From: Sarocladium kiliense
Taxonomy: Eukaryota; Ascomycota; Sordariomycetes; Hypocreales; Sarocladiaceae
Assembly: GCA_030734395.1 (NCBI GenBank)
Contig: JAUZTG010000029.1
Coordinates: forward strand, 7,068,001-7,132,000
DNA: 64,000 nt
Reading direction: 5' to 3'
Shown: piece after piece, positions 44,027-55,209 of the stretch
Position numbering within the stretch: position 1 is the stretch's first letter
Layout of the letters: every line of letters starts with the position of its first letter
Notes under the pieces: generated by a model
Told to the model about the DNA's origin: nothing
What the model saw: only the letters and a program-made list of their open reading frames with translations
The model's database searches: none
Translations under genes and position numbers: made by a program

Positions 44027-45116
44027 ATGTCGCTTCGAACGATTTTCAGAACACCTCGAACAGCCCTGGTACCCGCGACCTCCTGCACTCTTGGCGTAAG
44101 AGGCCGGCAACTGCGCCCGTTCTCAAACACTTCTTCTGTTTGGCAGGGTAAACCCATTCTGCTAGAGGACAAAGACGATGGGTTTGGCTTTATTCGACAC
44201 AACTGCCGCCCGCCCAAACCAAGAAAGGTTGGTATCACGGAAATTCGGGGGCCATACTACTCGTTGATGGGGAAGCGATACCTCGCAGACTTGTTGGAGA
44301 CGTAGGTCATGGTCCTGAGAATAGCTTGGTCAGAGAGTATCTTGAACTTACATGTCAATTGGCTGCAGAATGGGTCATCATGTTGATGGTGTTAAGTTTG
44401 CTGGCGGCTCATTTTCTCTATTGCCAGAGGACAAGCTAAGGGAGCTAATTAACCTAGCGCACCAGCATCAGGCCTATGTCTCGACTGTAAGCGTCACATT
44501 ACATGGGCAGTTGGCTACTTTCGGCATTAACAAGCTTTATTAGGGAGGCTGGATCGAGCACGTCCTCTTGCAGTCGGACTCCCAAGCTGCGGTAGATCGC
44601 TACCTACAGAAGTGCAGCTCCCTCGATTTCGACGTCATCGAGATATCCACCGGGTTCCTCTCAATCCCTTCCGATGACTGGATGCGCCTCGTCGACCGGG
44701 TTCTCGCGGCAGGCTTCACCCCGAAGCCTGAATGCGGGATCCAGTTCGGCGCCGGTGGAGACACAAACGCATCTGATCTCTCCGGTATGGGGACGTCTGA
44801 CCCGGCCAAAATTGTGGAAATGGGCAAGCGATTCATTGCAGCGGGTGTCCCACGTATCATGATAGAGAGTGAGGGCATCACTGAGAATGTCACAAGCTGG
44901 CGGACAGATGTGATTCAGCACATCTTGCGAGACCTCCCCACCGAGAATGTCATGTTCGAAGCGGCAGACCCAAAGGTGTTTAATTGGTATGTGCGGGAGT
45001 TCGGGTCCGATATCAATCTGTTTGTCGATCATTCGCAGATTGTCCAGCTGAGCTGTTTGAGAGAGGGCATCTGGGGTATGGCGGATACGTTTGGCAAGAT
45101 TACGACGTTTCGGTGA
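44027..45116 (+). CDS. phosphosulfolactate synthase family protein (ComA-like)
   Basis: Three exons (44027-44301, 44369-44486, 44544-45116) with 67- and 57-bp introns give 321 residues. The N-terminus (MSLRTIFRTPRTALVPATS, then RPFSNTSS) is basic and Ser/Thr-rich like a mitochondrial presequence. The body follows the ComA TIM barrel: TEIRGPYYSLMG, HVDGVKFAGGSFSLLPE, GGWIEHVLLQ, DFDVIEISTGFLSIP, KPECGIQFGAGGDT, IMIESEGITEN, NVMFEAADPKVFNWYVREFG and NLFVDHSQIVQLSCLREGIWG. ComA adds sulfite to phosphoenolpyruvate, the first step to sulfolactate and, in methanogens, coenzyme M. Its role in fungi is not established; sulfite detoxification or sulfolactate synthesis would fit. No partner pathway genes are seen nearby. 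MULE 2 lies 200 bp downstream. Confidence 0.85.
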
Positions 45117-45549
45117 GCTGATGATGGTAGTGGTACTTCTGGAGGACCTAGGTAGCAACTATGGTTCCGCGAATTGGACTGTATTTAATCCTGCCCTCCT
45201 ATGTGCAACTTGCGGCATCTCCTTGGTCTGGATGTATCAAGTCATCGAGAGCGATAGACACCAAAGGAGCACCAAATCTTCGCCGAGCGTCCCGGAGCTG
45301 CCGGAGCCCCCGGCTGTGTTGGCGGGGCCCAATAGGCGCGCCACCGGTGGTGCGAATAAGTGTCACGTGTTGCACCACCAGTGGTGCCATTAAGATAATT
45401 ATGTAAGCCTTGCTCAGCGTGTAAGCCGACCATGCTGCGAAGCAAAGCAGATACCGCGCAATTTGAAAAGACAAGATGAACCTAAAGAAACGTCAAGGAT
45501 AGAGTTAAGCAGGGAGAGGGGAAACTTTGCTTACGATGTTTCAAGTTCA

Positions 45550-45992
45550 TCACTTACTCATGGTATCAACTATAATACAGTCTTCAGCCTCGTCGTACAA
45601 TGCCTGTTGCTCGATAATGTCCTGCTCAACGCTCTCCCAGATCTCTTTCATCCCTCTTCGTCTATTTCCCAGAGGGTTACTACCCATTTCCCTAGAGACA
45701 CCCGCCTCGACCCGGTCATCCTCTGCCTTGCTCCAGTCTAAGTATGCCATCATCTCCTCCTTGGTCCATTCTCTCGACCTTGATGATGTTACACAGCGCT
45801 TCGACATCTGCTTGTAGTCCAGACACCACTCATAAGAGGTCTTACTATACCGTTGAGGCAGGCCCATAGCCTTTCGATATTGCTGATTAGTTTTCAAACC
45901 CCCTCGGGGCAGCTGGTTATACCATGCCTCCCGTGCTGCAGTATATCGTTGATAAATAGCATTGGGATGATCATAGCGCAACCCCGGCTCCG

Positions 45993-46077
<85 letters not shown>

Positions 46078-48179
46078 TTCTGGTTCCGGGTCCGCATCCA
46101 AGGATAGTAATACTGCACTTGGTGAATGTGGCTGTAGGGAGCGCGGCTCTGGTGGCACTACAGGCTGCAACCTTGGGCCCTCTACTAGTTCCAGCGGTGG
46201 TATGACTGGATTTTGATTAGATGCTGGAATCGAAAGTGGAGTTGTCTCTAGCGGCGGATCTGAAACTGCAGATATATTCTCTTCAGAAGGCGCTGCGGTC
46301 GATGGTGGTAAAAGATATGCATATCGTAGCTCGCAGGCACGTGATGTCCTTGTGTGGCCATATTGATAGCGCCTTGTTCACTGGGGAGGTGCTCTAGTCG
46401 GTTTAATTGCCTGTGATGCTTGCTCAACCACCTCGAATGCAGATGGCTCACGGCGAGTGCTGGTCTTTGGAAGTGTCGACCTGGCCGCGACTTGGTCTAA
46501 CCGTTGCCGAGGCTATACAAGTATTTGAGGCCTCCCTTCCCGCTGAAGATGCCCATGTGTGTGAAAATGATCCAGCTGAAGTGGTTTCTCTTCTTGTATG
46601 AGAGACTTAATTGTGTGAGAACAAGGGAGACCGAGCGATTCTGTAAATCTCCCTGTGCAAGCTGGAAGTATGTCGTCCTGTAGAAGGCGCTTCCTCTGTG
46701 CTTCAACCTTGCGCAATGCCTCATGAGAGACCCAGCCTCGTATAACGCTGTACAATCTGCCTGTGAGTTCGATGGGTGTGCGGATTCGCTGCTTTGCCTG
46801 ATTTGCTTGAAGCTCAGCCAACTGGTTCAGAACTGCGCGCTTGATAGACCTCCAAGCCTCAAAGAGATCGAGTTGATTTGTGTTGAGATGGATTTTGACA
46901 AGCTGATGGATGCCTCCCCTCGTGATGTAACAACATTCCCGAAGTGAAGATACTGATCAACCCAAGCTTTTACAAGCTTCTCTTTATAGAGTTCAAGCCA
47001 AGTCTCGATGATATAACCGAATTCTCGAGCATGAGCTGGAACATAACGCTCTTTGAGCTGCTGAAGTCTCTCTTCAAATGTCTCCTCGGTTAAAGAGGCC
47101 ATAATTTCATGCCACTTCCCATAGAACTCCTTCCATTCTTGCTGGCCTTGAGCGGTGTCGGTATCCTGTAAAAAGTTTGGATGGCAGTGACGCAGAACTG
47201 CTTTTTTGGCATGCCAAAGGCATAGAAGCGATACTGCAGTTGGAAAGCAGTGGGATACGGCATTCATACAGGCAAGGGTTAGATCTGTGAGGATAACAGA
47301 CGGCAGCCTTGCGCCTCATGCTTCATACATCGAGTGCAGCCGATCCAATGCCCAGATATAGTCCGTTTCCTCTTCGCCGCTGAGAAAGGCAAAGGCAATA
47401 CAGAATGATCGTTGGCAAGCGTCAACGCCGACAATATCCAAAAGAGGCATATTGTACCTGTTTGTCTTGTATGTACAGTTCAAGATAAGTAGATCCGGGT
47501 ACGATTGAAGGTATGCCAATGACTCTGGGTGTGCAAATAACACAGCTGTGACACGGCCATCCTTATCAAATCGGATTCGATTCCAGAACCCTTCTTCCCC
47601 GAGCTCGTTGGCAAGGGCATGTATAGTGCTTTGACCTTTTTGCAGGTCTCGTTTGCCCCGTGCAATACAGTTGTATATATCTTGCTGGGTTGCGTTACAT
47701 TGTGAGTTTTCACGGAGGTAAGACCTGATCTCTTTTGGCGCTACACCAGCGTTCGCAAGGTTGTTGACAATCAACCTGTCTGCGTGGGATAGCTGGCGAT
47801 GAACTGGATGTGCAGATATATTGGTGCTTGGCTCATGGTTGTGTTGAAAAAATTCACTGCCTCGACGATGCGCAAGGCGCCATGTTGCCTTGTCTAATGA
47901 CTCCTTTCCGAGAACTGAGAACTGGCATCCTATACGCCGGGTTGTAGTTGATCGCTGCCTGCTATTTGAAGCAGTTGGAGGCTCGCCTCCACGATCGCAG
48001 ACAAAGGTGACGAGTCGTCGGCCATTATGCGTTTTCCTTGACTTTCCAGTGACGAACGCATAGCCCCTGACTGCTGCCCACAAGTTGAATGCAGTGTATA
48101 AGGCGTCTCGGGAGCTATGCTAGCCTTCGGGGGGCAGGCAGTCATCTGGAAACTGTTTCACAGGTAGCGTTGAGCACAT
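45550..48179 (-). pseudogene. MULE 2 transposase pseudogene
   Basis: Homologous along its length to the MULE 1 transposase ([77 protein letters not shown], ending near CIIVDTMSK). Breaks visible: TAG early in the frame (LPPEG*HSS), TGA at 47316 (HSMYEA*GARLPSV), a lost G after VVTSRGE near 46916 that shifts the frame (EGIHQLVK is then read in another frame), and a further break between LQREGRPQILV and the C-terminal part. A hexanucleotide expansion encodes about 20 Pro-Glu pairs. It has no intron at the site where MULE 1 has its GC-AG intron. Confidence 0.85.
45984..46088. repeat. GGCTCT hexanucleotide microsatellite
   Basis: About 16 tandem units, read on the minus strand as alternating Pro-Glu codons in the MULE 2 transposase. 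MULE 1 lacks it. Confidence 0.95.
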
Positions 48180-48734
48180 GTTGAACATAGTGCTTATGGA
48201 ATACGGGCTACAAAGAAGAAGAATGTTTTTAATTAAAGGGAAAGGGGCTGTTATTACTAGCTACATCACGTATATCCTCGTCCCAAGGCTGGCTTACACG
48301 CTGAGCAAGGCTTACCTAATTATCTTAATGGCACCACTGGTGGTGCAACACGTGACACTTAACTTATTTGCACCACCGGTGGCGTGCCTATTGGGCCCCC
48401 CGCTTTTGCTCGGGGCAAAATCAGGGCCGCTCAGCCTTCGCTTAGGCTTGGTCCAACTGGGCTTACTGTGCTCAGCCCGCGCTCACCCCAGAGCTCGCTA
48501 GCGCCGCTCTTGTTCAAGCACTCAAAGTTGTTGGTTCCGGCATTAGTTATTATATAGACCTTAGATTGAGTTTTAGTGACGTTTAATATAATTTATTATC
48601 TACAAAGGCTTCAAATCGTGTGCGGAAGACGGCGTATAGTTATTGCGAAATCGCGGGGTTGGTCCAGGGTGGTGTCAATTATCCTCGCTTTTGGCTACTC
48701 ACTGTATATGTCACTCTCGGGAATCCTGCTTTTC

Positions 48735-50570
48735 CGATGCCTCCAAATCCGACTCCCATGCATGTGTGCCTTAGCCGGCCAGGTACGAATCGCCTTGACA
48801 AAATGCCAATGGCCTCTTGCCTTTCAAGTTCCTTCTACCCTGGGCTGAACTTTAGAAACTGACGTATTTCTCGTATACGCATGCTCGACTTTGGTCGCAA
48901 GTTTGTCTTCACAGATTGTCTCGAGGGCACCAGGGCTTCGCTATGGTCTACCCACTATAGCAACATCTCAAGGCGGGAGGAGCCGCCTTACTATGGGATG
49001 GCAAGAATAGGTGCAATTTCTTTTTGGAGCGAATAGGTGGATATGATTAGTGGTGTTTGAGCCGAGATAAGCTCTCGATGCTGACATCGGAACCTTTGTG
49101 GAGTTTGCACTTCGGTTTGGGACTCGGTGCCATTTTTACCGGGGAGAGCGTGTGATAGCTGAAACAAGAGACCCTATTATTTCCTTTTTCTATGCAGTAG
49201 CCCTGCAGGGCGGCTGACACGCAGCATCCTAGTTCAGCTACGCCGGACTGGGCAAATTAATCTGTTAATAATTGCATGGGGTGTCCTGCTCCCTCCAAGG
49301 AGCAAGTGACCTTAAATACCCCTAAATCTCTTATTGTGCAGGACCTACCCTTCCTTCACACCCTATGTGCTTCAGCCATGGCCGAAATGCATCCAATGCT
49401 CCAAGTTGAGCCCAACGCCGCCAAAACCTTGACGGATCCTCCCACGAAGACCGAGAAGACCCCCAGCACCCAGGTTGCAAGCCATGTATCTACCGGCACG
49501 ACTCCTAAACCTCTTCCGCGGGTCTGGAGGCGAACCTTCGTTCTCCGATCATTACTCCTCATATTTGCCCCGATCCTCATCACATCGCTTTACATTATTA
49601 TGTGGCGCCACTTCATGACATCCAATGATGGAGACCTGAAATACGGCACCTCTGGCCACCAATGGCTCTTCTACGCTTGGTTTATCATTGGTGTCTTTGG
49701 CTTGAGTTGGGCCCAGGACGGTCTTCTTGGTGTCGAGGTTGCCATGCTCCAGACATCGTTTTGGCGGGTTCGTGACGATAAAGCCCTCGCGATGCACATG
49801 GACAATCACTGGGCCGGGCCTGCCGGATGGTTTTACTGGATACGATACGTTCGACGCGAAGGACGTCTACATGGTCATGGACTCTTGGTCTTGCTGTCAT
49901 GTCTCAGCTTTCTGATGTTCATTGGCCTGCCACTGTCGGGTCTCACACTCGGCCTTTCTGAAGGCTTCATCACGTCCTCGGCAACCCCTCTTGTGGTCGG
50001 CCGCACCAAACAGAACTTCCATGACCGAAGACCAGAGACCATGCTCGACATGCTGGTCAACAGCTGGAGGATTGGGTCCCTCCCAATAAGCCCGGGGTAT
50101 GGTGTCTTGTACACCCCAACAAATGTTTCGCGGAGCGACTACGACACTCTCCTCAAGTTTCCTAATACCCTCCCCTTGGATAAAGCCGTATCGGAAATAT
50201 TCCTGGCTCCCCAAGCTACAACTCCCATAGCAGGAAAGCCATGGGGTCTCCGGGCCAGCTACAACTGCTCAGTAGTGAAAGACGCCTCGACCTTCACTAT
50301 TTTAAACCAAAGGCCATCATCAATTTTGGATGTGAGCAGAAATGCTTCTCAGCGAGAACACACCAATACCGTTTGGACGACCGCTTGGACCACTCTTGAA
50401 ACACCATCAGGGAACTCGTCGATCTCTGTCTTCATCTCCGATCCATCTACCGGCCCCGGTAGCAATCTCTGGAGTTACGTTGAAATAGGCAAGAGCGAAG
50501 TCCAACCCGGAGAATACACGGTCGACGACCCCCCCCCTGCCAATCAATCGGATATATATTACAACAACTA
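48735..50570 (+). repeat. segmental duplication, copy B
   Basis: Partner of 41020-43569, covering the shared upstream region (48737-49220) and the first 60% of the intact membrane-protein gene. The intergenic stretch 48401-49377 holds nothing else recognisable. Confidence 0.85.
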
Positions 50571-51462
50571 TGAGGGTGTTGTGGAATATTTGCTCTGGCA
50601 AATTCGCAAAAGGAACGCTTATAACGAGACCCAATACAGGCCTAGCTACAAGTTCAACGAAACACTCGAGCCTACAATCAAGGAAATGCCGAGTCCAGTC
50701 CTTCAGCTTGACAACGGAACTTGGATCCACAATGAGACCTTCTTCCAAGTCAAGAAGAGAAATGGTACCGATGGTCTTGTAAATGGAACCGCAGACATTT
50801 CCGACTATCTTGGCTTTCCCCGTCGTTATCTTTCGAATGGGGACTATTCCGCTGCGGCTTTGGATAGTGGGCAGGTCCAGTCAGTCCCGGAACCCATTGG
50901 AGTCAGATGCGAATATGTTTCAGCGGCTGGGACGGCCAGACTGGAGCCTAAGACGTCTTCGTTCAGTTCATTCACTCCCGAACCCCCGCTCTTTGACGTT
51001 AATGCCCAATACCGAAACAGTCCTCTCGGATCCTCTGTCGCAGAAGTCCTGACTGCTCGATTTTTCGACCTCTTTGCTTCCACGGGTTCTCCGGCCCCCG
51101 TGGTGATTTCTAACTTTCCGGCCTACGAGACCTTTATCCAACCACAAGTATTGTTGAAATCCGTGCTGTTGCTCTTCGGTCTTGACGCCTTGCACATCAT
51201 GTACGACGGCGGTGCAAACGGATTTGAGGGGGCCTGGCTAAACGAGAATTTGACGTCGTCGAGTAAGGGATGGATAATTACGCCAGGAGACGTTCCTCCT
51301 TTTATTCCACTTATCTTCTTCGTTCCTTGGACGGTTACCTGCCTCGTGCTAGCAGCACGCTATGGATTCGTCCCAAGGTTGAGTAACAAGCTAGACAATG
51401 GCAGCCTGGCACAATTAAAGGAAGAGCTTGAGAATAGGCTTGATATGGCTGGGAAAATTTGA
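49378..51462 (+). CDS. fungal multi-pass membrane protein with large glycosylated domain
   Basis: A single exon of 694 residues from the MAEMHPML start. An in-frame ATG at 49276 would add 34 residues, but conservation with paralogue A begins at or after MHPML. Three hydrophobic helices lie in the first 200 residues (RSLLLIFAPILITSLYIIMW, WLFYAWFIIGVFGLSW, LLVLLSCLSFLMFIGL) and one near the C-terminus (FIPLIFFVPWTVTCLVLA). Between them is a domain of roughly 400 residues with many N-x-S/T sites (NVSR, NASQ, NETQ, NETL, NGTW, NETF, NGTD, NGTA), which suggests a lumenal or extracellular loop. This layout occurs in many fungal membrane proteins of unknown function. The broken duplicate lies 7 kb upstream. 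Confidence 0.75.
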   Translation: MAEMHPMLQVEPNAAKTLTDPPTKTEKTPSTQVASHVSTGTTPKPLPRVWRRTFVLRSLLLIFAPILITSLYIIMWRHFMTSNDGDLKYGTSGHQWLFYAWFIIGVFGLSWAQDGLLGVEVAMLQTSFWRVRDDKALAMHMDNHWAGPAGWFYWIRYVRREGRLHGHGLLVLLSCLSFLMFIGLPLSGLTLGLSEGFITSSATPLVVGRTKQNFHDRRPETMLDMLVNSWRIGSLPISPGYGVLYTPTNVSRSDYDTLLKFPNTLPLDKAVSEIFLAPQATTPIAGKPWGLRASYNCSVVKDASTFTILNQRPSSILDVSRNASQREHTNTVWTTAWTTLETPSGNSSISVFISDPSTGPGSNLWSYVEIGKSEVQPGEYTVDDPPPANQSDIYYNNYEGVVEYLLWQIRKRNAYNETQYRPSYKFNETLEPTIKEMPSPVLQLDNGTWIHNETFFQVKKRNGTDGLVNGTADISDYLGFPRRYLSNGDYSAAALDSGQVQSVPEPIGVRCEYVSAAGTARLEPKTSSFSSFTPEPPLFDVNAQYRNSPLGSSVAEVLTARFFDLFASTGSPAPVVISNFPAYETFIQPQVLLKSVLLLFGLDALHIMYDGGANGFEGAWLNENLTSSSKGWIITPGDVPPFIPLIFFVPWTVTCLVLAARYGFVPRLSNKLDNGSLAQLKEELENRLDMAGKI

Positions 51463-52596
51463 TGGAGAGGGATTGCAATATATTCTCGTTCTAATACCAT
51501 GTTGAACTGGGGGGAGGATTTTGATGGATATGATGGTCCCTTCCCATCCAGGATCTGCCATCGAGGCTTCTGGTTTAATATACTTAAAGCAGACCTGTGG
51601 GCATGGCAGGAGTCTGGGCAAGGCAGTGCCTGATCAAATGCGCCGCAGCTATGAATAGAGCAGGTATGGCACGTGGCTAATGTTATCGAAATTCGCAGCG
51701 GGGCTGCATTCCCTTCCTCTTACTCTCTTCCTTTGCTGAAAGTCGTGCCCTTCGTGACGATCAGGTTCTCTCGGACACACCGCGAATATGACATGGGAAG
51801 GTAGGCGTTGGAAGCAACCCTGAAACCGCATTCATTTCTCAAGCCTCCATCCTGGCAAAAAGTGAAGATGGCTGCCTCTGCTCCTTCGGCTCCCTCCTTT
51901 ATGCCCCTGGTGCACGGTGTTAAGTCGTTTGGACTTGATTTCATGCTTTACGGAGCGGCAATAAAGCAGCACCTGCTTGAGCTGACCTTTTGTGGCACTG
52001 GCATCCTCCTGTACAGGTATGTGGGACAGTTTATCGCGTTGGCATATTCCTTGGAGAGCAGTAATGCTGACAATGGTGCGGCAGTTCCGAACGTCTGAGC
52101 GTTTAGCACTAGGCAAGATCAATATTTAGGAAGCTTGCGCCCATTCTCTTATATCCCGATTACATGTGTGATGTGCATGCACCTGGTTCCTCTGCTTTAT
52201 GGATGCGAGACTGCTCACGTTGAAAGTATGTCAAATGCAGGCCGTTGGCATGTGATAGGGTTTATACCCCACGAAAGACGATAGCCACGCCTTTGGTAAT
52301 GCTCAAGCTCAGCTGAGTAAGGCCTACGAGCTTGCGAGCATACATCTGGAGGGCCAGAGATTACCAAGAAGTCAAGTGAGTTGAAGATTCTATCGTAATG
52401 CGTGCACGGAGTCAGCCCATCGACTATATGTTATGTATTAATGTCAACCCAAAATGTGCAAGGACTGCAGGTTGAGATTCACCGTATAGCGTCGATCTAT
52501 GAATAAGAGCTGGATGCAGACCTGACAAATATCCATTGCATTGCTAATATTTCCATTCATCTCAAAAGGTGGCGTGATCTGTTCAATTCGACTGCC
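51463..52596. other. intergenic, nothing recognised
   Basis: Two opposed frames of about 96 codons near 51808-52122 have no recognisable motif and cannot be told apart. No other signal. Confidence 0.35.
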
Positions 52597-53709
52597 TTAC
52601 GCCTTCAGACCTTGTTGAAGAGCATGTGTCTCTTTCACACTGGAATCGCTGGTCTGAGAGTCGATCTGTTCTGACCTCGTTGTCCTTCTCGCCAGACCAT
52701 TCAATTCGTAGCTCAAGACAACCCGGGTAAGAAGAGCTGAGAATACAAAGGTGTAGATAACAGGCAGAGAGTCGGCCAAAGGTATAAGAACAATACTACC
52801 AATAAGAACGGTACCGAGGATGATGTGAAGTCCACCGACCAGTCGGACAGCGGTACGCAGAAGGTTCTGCAGATATTTCCGATCCTGTCGACGCTCAATC
52901 CTAAGGTCCCGACCTTGACCACAAGGAGTCAGCTCATCAAGGATGAACTCAACCAAACGGTTTCTCCGATTAGGTGTAGTCCGGCGGAAGGTTAAGGCAG
53001 AGACGCCGAAACTGAGCAGGTAAATTGGCAAGTTCAAAAACGCCCATCCGAACAGTGTGGCCGTCTCCGGTAAGCCAGGGAGGTAGACAACCAACGGGGC
53101 TAGTGATACGGCGTGATATGTGAACCGGTAGACTTGGTAGAAAAGGTTTCCCATTGCCCCCATGGCGATCACATACTCGACAAGAGACACAAGAACCCGG
53201 GCAATAAAATTTCTCCCGTCCAGAGCCCTTATCGGTATTAGTGGTGCACCGTCGTTGCTCGCTTTCTCCAGGATTCCCTCAAAATCAAACTCGGTAGGGT
53301 TTGGAGACATCAACCCAAAGCCCAGGAACGTGGCAAGGACCGGCCTTCGCGTGCTCAATAGGCTAATCTCGGGCATGCTGGGTCCGAATTGAACGAGGCC
53401 CGCAGGTAGAAGCGCCAGCAGGATAGCCGTCACGGCCATATTTGCCTTGTTCATCTCTCCATAGGCGTTTAAGATGCAGTCCATCAATTCGCCTGAGTAC
53501 AGGTGCGATCCGCCCGTTTCATGGAGGCTCTCATTGAAATAATCCGCAAACTGCTTGGGGCATTCTTCATGAAACCGCGACTTAGAGTATTGCTCTACAG
53601 TCGGAAAGAAATGCTTGAACTGAGAACGAGAACGGTCGAGACCTGCGGCGGCTATGCATTTGCATAGGTCGTGAGCTGCCAGGAGGTAAAGTATCTTCGA
53701 GCGACGCAT
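52597..53709 (-). CDS. hypothetical multi-pass membrane protein (370 residues)
   Basis: A single exon. The soluble N-terminus (LLAAHDLCKCIAAAG, FFPTVEQYSKSRFHEECP) precedes about seven hydrophobic stretches, among them NMAVTAILLALLPAGLVQFG, FIARVLVSLVEYVIAMGAMG, LFGWAFLNLPIYLLSFGVSA, LHIILGTVLIGSIVLIPLA and VIYTFVFSALLTRVVLSY. The motif LLALLPAGLVQFGPSMPEISLLSTRRPVLA, read in two parts, is typical of a family of fungal membrane proteins near GPAQLGPS-type sequences whose role is unknown. No enzyme motif. The start at 53709 is supported by the absence of an upstream in-frame ATG nearby. Confidence 0.7.
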   Translation of the reverse strand: MRRSKILYLLAAHDLCKCIAAAGLDRSRSQFKHFFPTVEQYSKSRFHEECPKQFADYFNESLHETGGSHLYSGELMDCILNAYGEMNKANMAVTAILLALLPAGLVQFGPSMPEISLLSTRRPVLATFLGFGLMSPNPTEFDFEGILEKASNDGAPLIPIRALDGRNFIARVLVSLVEYVIAMGAMGNLFYQVYRFTYHAVSLAPLVVYLPGLPETATLFGWAFLNLPIYLLSFGVSALTFRRTTPNRRNRLVEFILDELTPCGQGRDLRIERRQDRKYLQNLLRTAVRLVGGLHIILGTVLIGSIVLIPLADSLPVIYTFVFSALLTRVVLSYELNGLARRTTRSEQIDSQTSDSSVKETHALQQGLKA

Positions 53710-55209
53710 TTCGAATGGTTGGGTTGATAGTGGTTAGGTATTTGCAAACTGCGAAAGTATTGGCCCAAGAACGAGAGAGAGAAAGGTTGCGTGCAAATGA
53801 GAAGTCAAGGGGGGACGCTTTGAAGAAATATGTCAGCCCTGTTCCAAAATAAATAAAAAGCAAATAAAATAACCCCTGGTGTAAATAACAGCTGAACAAG
53901 GGTATTTTCAGCCTCTCCTCCCAGTCTCCTAGCCCCCGGTTAAGCGCCAGAGAGTAAGCACACATTTCACCTCCAATTTCATCTTCAAAAAGGCCTTTGG
54001 TCGCTTCCAAGTTACATCTCTTGTGGAGAAGCCGGGTTTGAAAAACAAGGGACAACTTAGGGCAGGACACGGACCAAGAAAATAGTGCTTATCCGGAATA
54101 AGCGGCCACGGCACCCCTGAGGCGCAGCAGTTGTCTGAGAAACTCGAACGACCAAGGATGGCAGTGCCTACCCTCACCCGATCGGGTGAATTTAGTTCCC
54201 ACTCGATCGGGTGAGAAGTATGTGAGCAACAGCTCACTGCCTCACCGTCACCTTAGGCTAACCCACCCTCACCTCAGTCTGGCTCACCATCAGCTCAGGC
54301 TAAAGCAGCATCGCTCACTTCCGAGGACGGAAGGGGCAAGTTATGATGTCCGTTTTAGGGTGGCATTTACGCTGTATTAGCTGGGCAACCAATATGAGGA
54401 GTTCCTGAGGGAGTGAAAGAAAAAGGGATTTCGAGCCAGCAACAACCCTCGCAGACTCTGCGTCAGGTTCTTGATTCGACTCATAGAAGACTGCGTCTTT
54501 CCGTAAGTTGTAGGGATCTGAAGAGTCCGTATTCGCCATTTCCATAAGCTTTTGGACAATATATTGCGTCTTTTAGAGACTGTTTTCCATAGTTTGTTTG
54601 TGGTACGCCGGGTCAGAGATGGCAATCCTGGTGAGCCGAGCAGAAGGTGCTGTGACCCAGCGAGGAGCAGGACTGACAGACCCGTGACGTTGCGTGTGAA
54701 TAGTAGTTTGACCTGAATTACTTTAAGCAAAGTTGCCGGTAACCACCTTCGTGTCCCATGAATGGAGGAAAGGTGTGCTTAGAAGGGAAGAATTTAATAG
54801 GACGACTACCGCTACAAGGGTAGCTGAAAGGGACAACAGATTCGTCTCTCCGTGTGATCACAGCAAAAGGCTGGCACCTGCTGCTGCAGAGCCGCATAAT
54901 TAGCGAGAAAGTGGGGTGAAAGCCTACTCGATCGCTTGGGCATTACAGGTGCCCAAACCTTATGAGCCATGGCTATTTCTTATCATCGTTCCGTCTCCAA
55001 GAGTTCACTCTCCATTATGCAAATTAATCGTGGACCCTGATCCGCGCTCTGCGACTGGTGGCAATTGAGCCATACTCTAGGTACTGTTGACCAGCTCTTC
55101 TGCATGCTCGAGTCGAGACAAGCGACATGCGTGGAACCTATGCGACCGAACCGACCTCAGCCCTTTGAACCTAACGCCTTACTCTGCGTCTGTATCATTG
55201 CGCATCAAC
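53710..55209. other. intergenic with a divergent repeat-like tract
   Basis: No gene recognised. Around 54176-54190 and 54203-54212 an ACTCGATCGGGT/CCCGATCGGGT palindromic word recurs. The stretch 54220-54330 is rich in GCTCACC and GCTCAGG words, resembling in reverse complement the CTGAGC-rich middle of the dispersed repeat at 36634 and 43570. Confidence 0.4.

Larger units (their letters stand above)
45324..48400 (-). mobile_element. MULE DNA transposon 2, decayed
   Basis: Inverted ends of about 105 bp (45324-45427 and 48291-48400) share GGGGCCCAATAGG, an ACCACCGGTGGT palindrome, CACGTGTTGCACCACCAGTG and CTTGCTCAGCGTGTAAGCC, with small differences. A relative of the MULE 1 transposase lies inside, broken at several places. 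No clear target-site duplication is seen. It sits between comA-like and the intact membrane-protein gene. Confidence 0.82.

Noticed and set aside
45853..46107. Leu-Trp repeat frame on the plus strand
   Set aside because: Produced by the GGCTCT microsatellite read on the noncoding strand.
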